Shown piece after piece: positions 27,738 through 36,438 of a stretch of 54,615 nucleotides of DNA; within the stretch, counting starts at the first letter, position 1, and each line of letters begins with the position of its first letter. The DNA comes from Christiangramia sp. (GTDB lineage: Bacteria; Bacteroidota; Bacteroidia; Flavobacteriales; Flavobacteriaceae): the NCBI RefSeq assembly GCF_029937855.1, contig NZ_JAPYPC010000005.1, forward strand, positions 1 through 54,615, in the 5' to 3' direction. Below the pieces are notes generated by a model. That model was not told where the DNA came from. It did not search any database and saw only the letters and a list, made by a program, of their open reading frames with translations. The translations under genes were made by a program, and so were the position numbers.

Positions 27738-28649
27738 ATGAAAAAACAGGTTTGGATAGATACCGATCTTTCGGTAGGAATGAAAAGGCATCAACGGGAA
27801 GGTTATTGTGATGTTGATGATGGATTTGCGGTACTTCAGCTTATGAAAGCTGATAATATTGAAATTAAAGGCATCAGTGCCGTTTTTGGCAATACGCTTA
27901 TCGAGAACTCCTTTCCCCTATCCCAGAAAATAACTGAATTTTCCGAAGTTGATATTCCGGTTTATAAGGGTGCAGGAGAAGCGATAAAACTTCAGGATTT
28001 AACGTCCAATGAAGCAGTGGAAGCACTGGCTGAAGCTTTAAGGAAGGAGAAAATGACCATTATGGCCATTGGCCCGGCGACCGATATGGGCATCCTGCTT
28101 TTAAAATACCCGGAATTAAAGGATCAAATAGAAGAAGTGGTTTTGGTAGCCGGCAGAAGAAAACATACCGATCATTTTGGGATTGGAAACAAAGGTGTGT
28201 ATGCCAGAGACCTTAATTTTGATCTGGACAATGATGCTTTCAGAATTATGTTTGAGCACGGAGTGAAAGTTGTTCTTTGTCCGTTTGAGATTTCCAGTAA
28301 GGTTTGGGTTAAAAAAGAAGACCTGGATATTTTAGCGAAAGGCGATGCCGGTAACCAATGGATTTCAGAAGCTTCTGAAGCCTGGCTGGAACAATGGATA
28401 GGTTTGGGCGCCGACGGATTTAATCCCTTCGATGTTTTGGCAAGCCATTATATCATTGCTCCCGAAGATATTATTTCAGAAGACTTAAATGCCCACCTCG
28501 AAATTCACCCGGACGATACTATTGCTGAAAATGACAAAAAACATTTTAAGCAGTACCTGATCTGTGATAAATCAGATGGGTTTCCGGTTACCTACTGCTA
28601 TGATGTGGTGGAAGATTACCACCAGAAATTAATGGATAGTTTAACCTAA
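27738..28649 (+). CDS. Nucleoside hydrolase (IUNH superfamily)
   Basis: About 303 residues from the ATG at 27738, which is preceded by an A-rich leader; an ATG at 27717 is possible. The Ca-binding Asp cluster is present but split: DTD at residues 8-10 and DVDDGFA at 25-31, separated by a 14-residue basic insert (LSVGMKRHQREGYC). The usual IAIGPATDMG and the C-terminal GFNPFDVLA aspartate are also present. It should cleave the N-glycosidic bond of a nucleoside to free base and sugar in the cytosol. It sits directly after an ABC importer and 12 bases before a sugar-kinase-like gene, which supports a salvage role. Base preference is unknown. Confidence 0.88.
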   Translation: MKKQVWIDTDLSVGMKRHQREGYCDVDDGFAVLQLMKADNIEIKGISAVFGNTLIENSFPLSQKITEFSEVDIPVYKGAGEAIKLQDLTSNEAVEALAEALRKEKMTIMAIGPATDMGILLLKYPELKDQIEEVVLVAGRRKHTDHFGIGNKGVYARDLNFDLDNDAFRIMFEHGVKVVLCPFEISSKVWVKKEDLDILAKGDAGNQWISEASEAWLEQWIGLGADGFNPFDVLASHYIIAPEDIISEDLNAHLEIHPDDTIAENDKKHFKQYLICDKSDGFPVTYCYDVVEDYHQKLMDSLT

Positions 28650-28661
28650 AATAGCACAATT

Positions 28662-29648
28662 TTGAAGTTAACATCAGACAAAAAAGAGCTAGAAAAGTAT
28701 TTAAAAGATCAGGGATGGCTAAAATCCGCTGAAAGTATTGAAGCTGTAGAAATACCCGGTGAGGGAAATATGAATTTCACCTTGCGGATAAATACCGGTT
28801 CACGTAGCTTTATTATCAAGCAAAGTCGGGAATTTGTGAAGAAATATCCGCAGGTTGCCGCACCAGAAGAACGCGTGTTACGGGAAGCCGAATTCTACAA
28901 GCTCATTGAAAGCGAAGTGAAACTTAATGGCATGACCCCCGCAATTCTGGGTCTGGATAAAGAAAACCATGTTCTGGCCATGGAAGACCTGGGAGTAGGC
29001 GCAGACTATAGCTTTTTATATCAAATAGCTAAAGAGATTGCCGAAGATGAATTGCAGGTAATCATGGAATTTGCTGCAAAATTGCATACCGGAGTTACTG
29101 TTGCTAATACTCATACTCCTTTAAGAAACAGGGAAATGAGAAAGCTTAACCACGAGCATATTTTTCAATATCCGTATATGGAAGATAATGGTTTGAACCT
29201 GGATGATATTTTACCAGGCTTACAGGAAGAGGCTGAAAAATATAAGCGGGATGAAATACTCAAGAAAGAATTAAAAGTGCTTGGCGATCTATATCTGGAA
29301 GATGGAAACAGCCTGCTGCACGGGGATTATTTTCCCGGAAGCTGGTTGAAAACCAAAGACGGCGTAAAAATAATAGATCCCGAATTTGGTCATTTTGGGC
29401 AGCCTGAATTTGAAATAGGAGTTACTATTGCCCATCTAAAAATGGCTGATCAACCGGAACAACTTGTTAAAAAAGCTCTACAAACCTATCTGGAGATTGC
29501 ACCTTTAGATGAGAATCTTCGGAAAAAATTCACCGCAGTGGAAATTCTAAGAAGGATTTTAGGCCTGGCGCAATTACCCCTGGAAATAGGACTGGAGAAA
29601 AGAAAGGCGTTATTGGGAGAATCCAGGGAAGCAATTCTGAGCAGTTAA
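28662..29648 (+). CDS. Phosphotransferase resembling 5-methylthioribose kinase
   Basis: 328 residues with protein-kinase-like fold motifs: GEGNMNFTLRI glycine strand, IIKQ (likely ATP Lys53), AMEDLG, catalytic loop LLHGDYFPGSWL (218-229) and metal-binding IIDPEFGHFGQPEFEIG (237-253). The combination HGDxxxGS plus IDPEFxxxG is characteristic of methylthioribose kinases (MtnK), which phosphorylate C1 of a 5-modified ribose. The start is TTG with no upstream ATG in frame. It follows the nucleoside hydrolase, so the sugar released there is its natural candidate substrate. True MtnK identity is not proven. Confidence 0.85.
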   Translation: MKLTSDKKELEKYLKDQGWLKSAESIEAVEIPGEGNMNFTLRINTGSRSFIIKQSREFVKKYPQVAAPEERVLREAEFYKLIESEVKLNGMTPAILGLDKENHVLAMEDLGVGADYSFLYQIAKEIAEDELQVIMEFAAKLHTGVTVANTHTPLRNREMRKLNHEHIFQYPYMEDNGLNLDDILPGLQEEAEKYKRDEILKKELKVLGDLYLEDGNSLLHGDYFPGSWLKTKDGVKIIDPEFGHFGQPEFEIGVTIAHLKMADQPEQLVKKALQTYLEIAPLDENLRKKFTAVEILRRILGLAQLPLEIGLEKRKALLGESREAILSS

Positions 29649-29676
29649 CGTCACCCTGGACTTGTTTCAGGGTCTA
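29649..29676 (+). repeat. Half copy of the 82-bp element
   Basis: CGTCACCCTGGACTTGTTTC followed by AGGGTCT matches the left end of the 82-bp elements and forms a small hairpin right after the kinase stop codon. Confidence 0.55.
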
Positions 29677-29803
29677 TGCAAATGAATTGGTTAGAAATAT
29701 TAGAATGAGATGCTGATATAAATTACCATTGACATATTTCTGAAATTAGTAATCATAAAGTTAAATACTTATTTTAAGAGCTTCCATTTTCCCGGCCAAT
29801 CGA

Positions 29804-29928
29804 AAATTTATCGTAAAATGTGAAGTGTAAGCACCGTGAAATTTTAGGCTGTTTGAGCTAAACAAGTTTTCTATAAAAACACATTTCAATGGCGAGTTCC
29901 TAAAATTTAGGTGCTCAACGATAAATTT
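29804..29928. repeat. About 125-bp imperfect palindromic element
   Basis: Outer arms AAATTTATCGT (29804-29814) and ACGATAAATTT (29918-29928) are exact inverted repeats. Inner arms AGCACCGTGAAATTTTAGG (about 29830-29848) and CCTAAAATTTAGGTGCT (about 29899-29915) pair with a two-base bulge. No coding potential. It has the look of a miniature mobile or REP-like element. Confidence 0.7.
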
Positions 29929-30158
29929 AAATAGAGTTTCGAAAACCTAATGGTTCGTTTTTTCATCCAATTTTTTACTCTATATTAAACTGATTTACAA
30001 TTATTTAAATATATTTTCTATCTTTATCACAGCTTATGAAGATCTTTAGGTTAAAGGTCGTTAAAACATAAGAACAAGAACCCTTCTACACTTTCTGATT
30101 TTCAACATCAGACTTTTTGACCCTACTTTTTTTACCAACTAAATAAATCAAAAAAATT
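29929..30158. other. AT-rich gene-free leader region
   Basis: I see no gene here. It precedes the secreted protein/adenylate cyclase pair and must contain their promoter, but only imperfect TAnnTTTG-like sites occur (for example TATCTTTA near 30019). Confidence 0.4.
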
Positions 30159-30626
30159 ATGGGATTAAGGATCACGTTTGCCATGCTGTTAATCAGTTCA
30201 CTTCTAATTTCTACCTATTCAAATGCGCAGGGGAAAAAAATCGATATCATATTAACAGTAGAAACCGACAGTATAAATCAGAACAATTTAGATAAAACCT
30301 GCAGTTTTGGTCAGCCCTCAACCATTAGTAATGAAGATTTTCTTACTGAAGTTCAAATGGGGGATGAAATCAAATGGAAAATAAAGCGTAAAGACGGCAG
30401 TAGCGGTTCTGCAAAACTGGTAAAATTTAAACATGATAACGGTACCAGGTTTTTCAAAAAAGACTCTATCCTGGAAAGGAGCGGCAGAATAAAAGGTGTC
30501 ATAGATTCTGGGAGGGTAAATGATATAGAAAAATATTCTTTAGAGTTTATGGTGAAAAAGCAAAATAGTAATACCTGGGAAAATTACACAATTGACCCTA
30601 AGCTTAAGCTAATCCCTTCAGAGTGA
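30159..30626 (+). CDS. Secreted protein of unknown function
   Basis: 155 residues. Signal peptide ends near SNAQG. The mature part is soluble and charged, with a likely beta-sandwich pattern (KIDIILTVETDS, EIKWKIKRKDGS, KYSLEFMVKKQ), two Cys only if the SP is ignored (one at CSFG). I do not recognise the family. It ends 10 bases before the adenylate cyclase gene, so the two are probably co-transcribed and it may act in the periplasm as a partner of the cyclase's TPR domain, which is inference. Confidence 0.7.
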   Translation: MGLRITFAMLLISSLLISTYSNAQGKKIDIILTVETDSINQNNLDKTCSFGQPSTISNEDFLTEVQMGDEIKWKIKRKDGSSGSAKLVKFKHDNGTRFFKKDSILERSGRIKGVIDSGRVNDIEKYSLEFMVKKQNSNTWENYTIDPKLKLIPSE

Positions 30627-30636
30627 ATTATATCGT

Positions 30637-32505
30637 ATGCAATTAAACTGGATTTGTATCTGGATTTTTAATAGCAGGAGCTGTTTGTTCCTGTGGTTTT
30701 TTATTGTTTCAGCAACAAATTTTTTAGATGCCCAAAACCAGGCTATAGCAGACAGTTTGGAAAAAATCTATAATTCAGGGGGAAGTAATAAACAAGATTT
30801 AGAGACTTTAAAAGGTCTGGCCGAAAACAGCGTTGCCCCATACAAAAAATTACAATTTTCCCAGGAACTTTTAATACTGGCTAAAAAAAAGGATTCCACT
30901 AGCTATATATATTCTGCGCTGTTACAAAAAGGAAATGCTCTTGCAACAAGAGGTGATTTTAGCGAAGCCCTGGAAAGTTATTTCAAGGCAGCTTCCATAG
31001 CACAGACACCAAAAGAATTGGCTTTAATAAAGGTAACTCTTGGTGATGTGTATTCCCTAACAAAAAATCACAATAGATCAATAAGCTACTATAATGAGGC
31101 CATAGACATTTTCAGAAAAGCAGATGACTCCCTTAGTCTTGGATCTGTAATTTTCAATACAGGAGATGAATACCTCAAACATAATGATATTGATAAAGCT
31201 ATTTCTTATTTAGAGGAATCCCAGGGAATTTTCCGAAAATTAAAGTTTGACCTGGGACTCGCTTATTGCTCGGGTACATTGGGTCTTGCTTATGCCAAAT
31301 TAGGGCGAAATGCAGAGGCCGAAGAAAATATTAAAACAGCCATCCAGGCGCTGGAAAGACATGGAGATTATTCTCCAATTTGTGAGTTCTTAAACGGGAT
31401 GTCTGATATTTATGTAGAAAAGGATGAGGATTCAATCGCCATAGAATTTGCCAGTCTCAGCAGGGATTTAGCCAAAAGTTATGGTTTTAAAAATGAGATT
31501 AGGGAAGCAAATTTCAAATTGTCAAAGATCTATGAAAAAACTGGAAAAATACCGGAGGCATATGAATCCTACAAGGAGTATATTTTATACAGGGACAGTA
31601 TACTAAATGTTTCTACCGCCCAAAACATGGCTGGACTGCGGGCAGATTATGAGGTAGCCCAAAAGCAAGCCGAAGTGGACCTGCTCCATGAACAAAGAAA
31701 AAATCAGCAGCTGGTAAATATATCGGTTGGTGTAGCCGCTTTTTTAATTTTTTTACTTGCTTTTGGACTTTATCGAAGGAACCGATTTATTAAGCGTACC
31801 AGCGCTATTATTGAAAAAGAAAGAAATCGCTCAGATCGCCTATTACTTAATATCCTTCCGGAAGAAACTGCTAAAGAATTAAAGAAAAATGGTAAGGTTA
31901 GAGCTAAGAAATTTGAATCGGTTACAGTACTATTTGCAGATTTTAAAAGGTTCACCCAAATTGCTGAAAAACTTCCTCCAGAAAGGCTTATAAAAACAAT
32001 AGATTATTACTTCTCCCAATTTGATAAGATCATGGAGAAATACAATATAGAAAAAATAAAAACTATAGGTGATAGCTATATGGCGGCAAGCGGCTTACCT
32101 TTTACCAATCCTAATCATGCAATTAATATAGTACAGGCTGCCTTTGAAATGACTCAATTTGTTAAGGATACCAAAGAAAATTCCCTGTATGATGATGCAG
32201 ATTTTGACGTTCGTATTGGTTTAAATTCCGGGCCGGTTGTTGCAGGGGTCGTTGGCACTAAAAAGTTTGCATACGATATATGGGGGGATACGGTAAATAT
32301 TGCTGCAAGAATGGAATCTCATTCAGATATAGGCAGGATAAATATTTCTGAAAATACCTACGACCTAATAAAAGATAAATTTGAATGTGAATATCGCGGT
32401 GAAGTAGAAGTAAAAAATGGAAGAATACTTAAAATGTATTATGTAGAGGGATTTTTGCATGAAATTTCCCAGTCTGAAATAAATTTTTCGAAAAATACCG
32501 GTTAA
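30637..32505 (+). CDS. Membrane TPR protein with class III adenylate cyclase domain
   Basis: 622 residues. N-terminal hydrophobic segment (about 6-31), tetratricopeptide repeats (about 60-330), a membrane helix (about 362-379), a coiled linker, then a class III cyclase domain (about 425-600). Metal-binding Asp435 (FADF) and Asp479 (IGDSYM) are present. The base-reading residues Lys475 (in KTIGD) and Asp547 (in YDIWGD) are those of adenylate rather than guanylate cyclases, and Asn554/Arg558 (NIAARM) complete the site. The enzyme should make cAMP on the cytosolic side in response to a periplasmic TPR input. Found downstream of a small secreted protein. Confidence 0.92.
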   Translation: MQLNWICIWIFNSRSCLFLWFFIVSATNFLDAQNQAIADSLEKIYNSGGSNKQDLETLKGLAENSVAPYKKLQFSQELLILAKKKDSTSYIYSALLQKGNALATRGDFSEALESYFKAASIAQTPKELALIKVTLGDVYSLTKNHNRSISYYNEAIDIFRKADDSLSLGSVIFNTGDEYLKHNDIDKAISYLEESQGIFRKLKFDLGLAYCSGTLGLAYAKLGRNAEAEENIKTAIQALERHGDYSPICEFLNGMSDIYVEKDEDSIAIEFASLSRDLAKSYGFKNEIREANFKLSKIYEKTGKIPEAYESYKEYILYRDSILNVSTAQNMAGLRADYEVAQKQAEVDLLHEQRKNQQLVNISVGVAAFLIFLLAFGLYRRNRFIKRTSAIIEKERNRSDRLLLNILPEETAKELKKNGKVRAKKFESVTVLFADFKRFTQIAEKLPPERLIKTIDYYFSQFDKIMEKYNIEKIKTIGDSYMAASGLPFTNPNHAINIVQAAFEMTQFVKDTKENSLYDDADFDVRIGLNSGPVVAGVVGTKKFAYDIWGDTVNIAARMESHSDIGRINISENTYDLIKDKFECEYRGEVEVKNGRILKMYYVEGFLHEISQSEINFSKNTG

Positions 32506-32530
32506 CTAATTTTACAGATACAAGATTAAT

Positions 32531-32716
32531 TTATCTGTTTCTTAACCTTGATTTTCCAGATTTGCCATCTATAATAAATTTTCCGGTAATTAACCAGCCA
32601 ATTCCAAGACCTATAAGAATTCCAGATAGTAGATGAACATCAGTTCTTGTGAAAAAGTAACCAATCAAAATTCCGCTGATAACAGCACCTATCCCCATAA
32701 TCCTCGCTTTATTCAT
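32531..32716 (-). CDS. Small two-helix membrane protein
   Basis: 61 residues from the ATG at 32716. Two glycine-rich hydrophobic segments (IMGIGAVISGILIGYFF and LLSGILIGLGIGWLIT) are separated by a short polar loop and followed by a basic tail (KSGKSRLRNR). A longer reading to 32836 has a non-hydrophobic extension and is unlikely. No function recognised. It is transcribed alone, convergent to the cyclase. Confidence 0.65.
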   Translation of the reverse strand: MNKARIMGIGAVISGILIGYFFTRTDVHLLSGILIGLGIGWLITGKFIIDGKSGKSRLRNR

Positions 32717-33061
32717 AATAGTTTTATTTATGGACTTAATCTCTAAATGCGGGGTAGGGTGTGCATCGAGTACGTTAAGATCTAATTTGGACGGGGAATT
32801 TAAACATTTTATCTTAATTTTTGAATGAAAATCCATGAAAATTTTATTTGCAAAAGACTACTGTTTACTCATTTAGAAATAAAAGAATACCTAACCTGGT
32901 CTAACATATCAAAATCGTAAAATACTATTGAGAGGGCTATAAATTATGCTAACCGGTCATTGTGAAGGATTTTTCTCCACTTCGAAATTGTAGTTTATTG
33001 AATCAGGATGAATTTGTGGATATCTATTTTCATTCTCTCTTTTCTGAATTTTTTTAAAATC
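32717..33061. other. Gene-free region
   Basis: About 345 bases, AT-rich, with no convincing gene, repeat or hairpin. It holds the leader regions of the small membrane protein and, at its right end, of the DUF4494 gene. Confidence 0.5.
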
Positions 33062-33069
33062 TATATTTG
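33062..33069 (+). promoter_or_regulatory. Bacteroidota -7 promoter element
   Basis: TATATTTG matches TAnnTTTG and lies 20 bases before the DUF4494 ATG. Confidence 0.55.
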
Positions 33070-33089
33070 GCCTCCCAAAAAAAGAAGAT

Positions 33090-33608
33090 ATGAGCGTTAT
33101 ATGGTATGAATGCAAAGTAAAATATAGAAAAACTCACGAAACAGGTGAAAGCAAAATAACTACAGAAAACTATCTACTTGATGCTGTTTCATATACGGAA
33201 GCAGAATCAAGGATCACCGAAGAAATGGCTGCCTACACCAGTGAGGAATTCAAAATCACCAATATAAAAGTCGCGAATTTCTCTGAGGTGCATCCTTTTG
33301 AAAATTCCGATCGTTGGTTCAAATCCAAAATTTCACTTATTTCTTACGATGAAGAGAGTGGTAAAGAAAGGAAATCCAATCTTTATATGCTTATTCAGGC
33401 CAATAATGTAAAAGAAGCATTTGAGAATACGGAACAGGCTTTACAGGGTACTACCGGGGATTATACTATTCCTGCGATCACAGAATCGCCTATTTTGGAT
33501 GTGTTTCCTTATTTCTCTGGAGACGAAGAAGAAGCTGAAAAATTTGCTACAATAAAAGATTCTGAAACTTCTGAGGAAGAAGTTTTAGAAGAAACCGAAA
33601 CCATGTGA
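33090..33608 (+). CDS. DUF4494 protein
   Basis: 172 residues, soluble, no signal peptide. Begins WYECKVKYRKTHETGESK, continues YLLDAVSYTEAESRITEEM and FKITNIKVANFSEVHPF, the hallmark pattern of DUF4494, conserved across Bacteroidota with no known function. The C-terminal 30 residues are strongly acidic. A clear -7 element stands 20 bases upstream. No neighbour suggests a role; the next gene is a glycosyltransferase 190 bases downstream. Confidence 0.88.
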   Translation: MSVIWYECKVKYRKTHETGESKITTENYLLDAVSYTEAESRITEEMAAYTSEEFKITNIKVANFSEVHPFENSDRWFKSKISLISYDEESGKERKSNLYMLIQANNVKEAFENTEQALQGTTGDYTIPAITESPILDVFPYFSGDEEEAEKFATIKDSETSEEEVLEETETM

Positions 33609-33800
33609 ATATAAAAGCTCCAAAAATATCTCCAGCAACCCCACTATTGGGGATTATTCTCCACTAGTGGAATAAATGCAGAAATATTCCACAGCCTGAG
33701 AGTTAAAAACCTTTCTAAGAACCTCATTACTAGCCAAATTTATCACTGGCACACGACTTGCTAGTGCCCTACACTAAAGGATTTAATTTAATCAGGAAAT

Positions 33801-35201
33801 ATGAGATCAGATTTGAAAAATTTTGAAATTGAACCTACAGAAACTAATACTTCTGCATCAACTATAAAAGAACCAAAGAATATATGGGGGATTGTCGTTT
33901 TATTAAGCACCTTTATTCTAATGATTGGGGCTGCTTTTTTAGTATTCAACCTTCAAAGCGACTTTTCCGCCTATAATATGGAAAGAATGAGTACTACCTG
34001 GGGATTAATCTTTGTGATTATCGCAGGGGCGTTATTTTTATATCGTGCAGGTTTCTTTATTTATAACCTGTACCTTTATTTTCGTTACAAGCCCGTGAAA
34101 TCGGTTACCGATGAAGAATTACCAACTTCTACGGTTATAGTTCCAGCCTATAATGAAGGCAGGCAGGTATATGATACTTTAATGAGTCTGGCGGCTAGTG
34201 ATTTCCCGAAGGAAAAACTTCAGTTATTAGCTATAGATGATGGTAGTAAAGATGATACCTGGCATTGGATGCAGGAGGCCAGGAAAATTCTGGGCGATCG
34301 GGTGGCGATTTACCAGCAACCAGAAAATAAAGGAAAACGTCATGCGCTCTACCGCGGTTTCAATCTGGGTACAGGAGATGTTTTTGTAACCGTAGACAGT
34401 GATTCTGTAGTAAAGCCGGATACCTTGAGAAACCTGGTAAGCCCCTTTGTGGTAAATGAGAAGTGTGGTGCCGTTGCCGGTAATATTCGAGTCCTGAACA
34501 ATAAAAAGGCGCTGCTTCCAAAAATGCTTAATGTAAGTTTTGTATTGAGCTTTGAATTCGTAAGATCTGCGGAAAGCACCCTGGAATCTGTATTATGTAC
34601 TCCTGGAGCACTGGCAGCCTATCGGAGGACTTCTGTTTTTGAATGCCTGCCTCAATGGATCAATCAGACCTTTATGGGAAAACCATCTGATATTGGTGAA
34701 GACCGGGCCATGACCAATATGATCTTAAAACAGGGAAAACACGTGCTTTTTCAGCGTAATGCCTATGCTTACACCAACGTTCCCGAGAAATACAAAGGCC
34801 TGTATAAAATGTTTATTCGTTGGGGAAGAAGTAATGTGCGTGAGAACATTGTGATGTCTAAATATGTATTCTCGAATTTTAGAGAAGGATCAAAAATAGG
34901 AACCCGTCTATTATTCGTTAATCAGTTTTTGAAGATCATCATGAGCTATCCATTGATTTTCCTGATGTTATTCTTTGTTATTTCTCATCCTATACTTTTC
35001 GTAAGTTCTACTTTGTTGAGCATCTTTATTCTGTCCAGCTTTCCAGCTTTGTTTTATGCAAAAAAATATAAGTCTACAGAATCTTTTTGGGCATATTCGT
35101 ATAGTATACTTTATACTTTTGGGTTGTTCTGGATCACACCTTATGCGATTGCCACGGCAAGTAAAAGCGGATGGTTAACCCGCGAATTGAGTCAGAAATA
35201 A
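33801..35201 (+). CDS. Processive-type family 2 glycosyltransferase
   Basis: 466 residues. Two N-terminal membrane helices (about 30-50 and 65-95), a GT-A domain (STVIVPAYNEG, AIDDGSKDDT, VTVDSDSVV as DxD, GEDRAMTNMIL as the acceptor motif and IRWGRSN as the QxxRW-like motif), then C-terminal membrane helices (about 370-450). The layout matches hyaluronan/chitin/poly-GlcNAc synthases, which polymerise a UDP-sugar and export the chain. The product cannot be told. It stands alone, ending in a strong terminator, so no PgaA/PgaB partners are adjacent. Confidence 0.9.
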   Translation: MRSDLKNFEIEPTETNTSASTIKEPKNIWGIVVLLSTFILMIGAAFLVFNLQSDFSAYNMERMSTTWGLIFVIIAGALFLYRAGFFIYNLYLYFRYKPVKSVTDEELPTSTVIVPAYNEGRQVYDTLMSLAASDFPKEKLQLLAIDDGSKDDTWHWMQEARKILGDRVAIYQQPENKGKRHALYRGFNLGTGDVFVTVDSDSVVKPDTLRNLVSPFVVNEKCGAVAGNIRVLNNKKALLPKMLNVSFVLSFEFVRSAESTLESVLCTPGALAAYRRTSVFECLPQWINQTFMGKPSDIGEDRAMTNMILKQGKHVLFQRNAYAYTNVPEKYKGLYKMFIRWGRSNVRENIVMSKYVFSNFREGSKIGTRLLFVNQFLKIIMSYPLIFLMLFFVISHPILFVSSTLLSIFILSSFPALFYAKKYKSTESFWAYSYSILYTFGLFWITPYAIATASKSGWLTRELSQK

Positions 35202-35221
35202 GTTGGAAAATCAAAAAACAA

Positions 35222-35256
35222 AAACACCGTTTCAATAAATTATTGAAACGGTGTTT
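35222..35256. terminator. Strong bidirectional terminator
   Basis: A perfect 16-bp stem (AAACACCGTTTCAATA with its complement) and a 3-base loop, with A and T tracts on either side. It separates the glycosyltransferase from the convergent fructokinase. Confidence 0.92.
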
Positions 35257-35354
35257 GTTTTCCTAGCAGGTATAATTTATACCACTCCCGTATAGATAAA
35301 ACTAAAAAATTCTCTAATAAATTTCTTATATATCAGGCTGACATCAGATCTCTT

Positions 35355-36257
35355 TTACCGGGATCTTTTCGGATCCATAAAAGCATTCAGGAGTTCTTCT
35401 GAAATTTCGGGATTTGCTCCTTCCTTAGCGGCTACCAATGCACCAACAGCGCATGCTTTGTCCAATGCCTGTTGAGGTTTCTCTCCCAGTAATAGTTTGG
35501 CCAGCAAAGTTCCTAAAAATGAATCCCCTGCACCTACCGTATCTTTTACGTTAACCTTATAACCCGAATTATAATACAGCTTTTTATCATGCAATAATAC
35601 CGCTCCATGCCTGCCTTTGGTAACACAAATTTGTGCTGCATTAGATTTTACAGCAATAAAAAGAAGATTCTGTTCCAGCGAAGTATATTCAGAACCCATC
35701 ATTGCGGCAATCTCAAAAAGCTCATCATCATTCAATTTAATGAATTCAGCATGTTGCATAAGCTCCATAAGGAGTTCTTTTGAATAATGAGGTGGTCGAA
35801 GGTTGAAATCCAGCACCCTGAATTTTGCCTTTGGAATTAATTCAAAAAGAGTATTTCGACTAACCTCATCACGGCATACCAGACTTCCAAAGATAAAAGC
35901 ATCTGCATTTTTTACAGAAGTGATCATCGTATTAGTAATCTCAATTTTATCCCAGGCAGATGGATAGTTAATTTCATAGGTGGCTGAGCCGCTGGCAGAA
36001 AGTCTTACATCTACCATCCCGGTAGGATGATTTTCATCCTTAATAATATTCCCTTTTTCGATATTTCTTGAACTAAGATAATTAAGTAATTTCTCTCCTT
36101 TTTTATCCACGCCAATCCTGCTTATCATTTCGGTTTCTATACCCATACTACTAAGCCTGCTCGCTACATTCAGCGGCGCACCGCCTATTCTCTCCATATC
36201 CGGAAAAACATCATACAGGATCTCTCCAAAACAAACCGCTTTTATTTTTTTACTCAT
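35355..36257 (-). CDS. Fructokinase (PfkB family carbohydrate kinase)
   Basis: 300 residues. N-terminal VCFGEILYDVFPDMERIGGAP and GG motif for sugar binding, and the C-terminal PfkB signature DTVGAGDSFLG with the catalytic Asp. The early GEILYD and NLRPPHY segments fit fructokinases. It converts fructose to fructose-6-phosphate. It is the last gene of the sugar porter/GH32/kinase group, separated from GH32 by a repeat-bearing 180-base gap. Confidence 0.92.
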   Translation of the reverse strand: MSKKIKAVCFGEILYDVFPDMERIGGAPLNVASRLSSMGIETEMISRIGVDKKGEKLLNYLSSRNIEKGNIIKDENHPTGMVDVRLSASGSATYEINYPSAWDKIEITNTMITSVKNADAFIFGSLVCRDEVSRNTLFELIPKAKFRVLDFNLRPPHYSKELLMELMQHAEFIKLNDDELFEIAAMMGSEYTSLEQNLLFIAVKSNAAQICVTKGRHGAVLLHDKKLYYNSGYKVNVKDTVGAGDSFLGTLLAKLLLGEKPQQALDKACAVGALVAAKEGANPEISEELLNAFMDPKRSR

Positions 36258-36308
36258 ATATTGAAATTAAATTTGCTAATATCCGTTTTCTGTCCTACAA
36301 GTTTCTTT

Positions 36309-36390
36309 CGTCACCCTGAATTCATTTCAGGGTCTCAATATAGCATTGATTTAAATCAAAATGAGATTCTGAAACAAGTTCAGAATGACG
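36309..36390 (+). repeat. 82-bp interspersed element, copy 2
   Basis: Matches the reverse complement of 23699-23780 with 9 mismatches and no gaps. Termini CGTCACCCTGAA and TTCAGAATGACG are imperfect inverted repeats. It separates GH32 from fructokinase. Confidence 0.8.
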
Positions 36391-36438
36391 TCATTTTTTG
36401 GTTTAGGAAACTTTACGGACAAACAATTAAATTTTAAA

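Noticed and set aside
32717-32836. N-terminal extension of the small membrane protein
   Set aside because: The extension is polar and atypical; the ATG at 32716 gives a compact two-helix protein.
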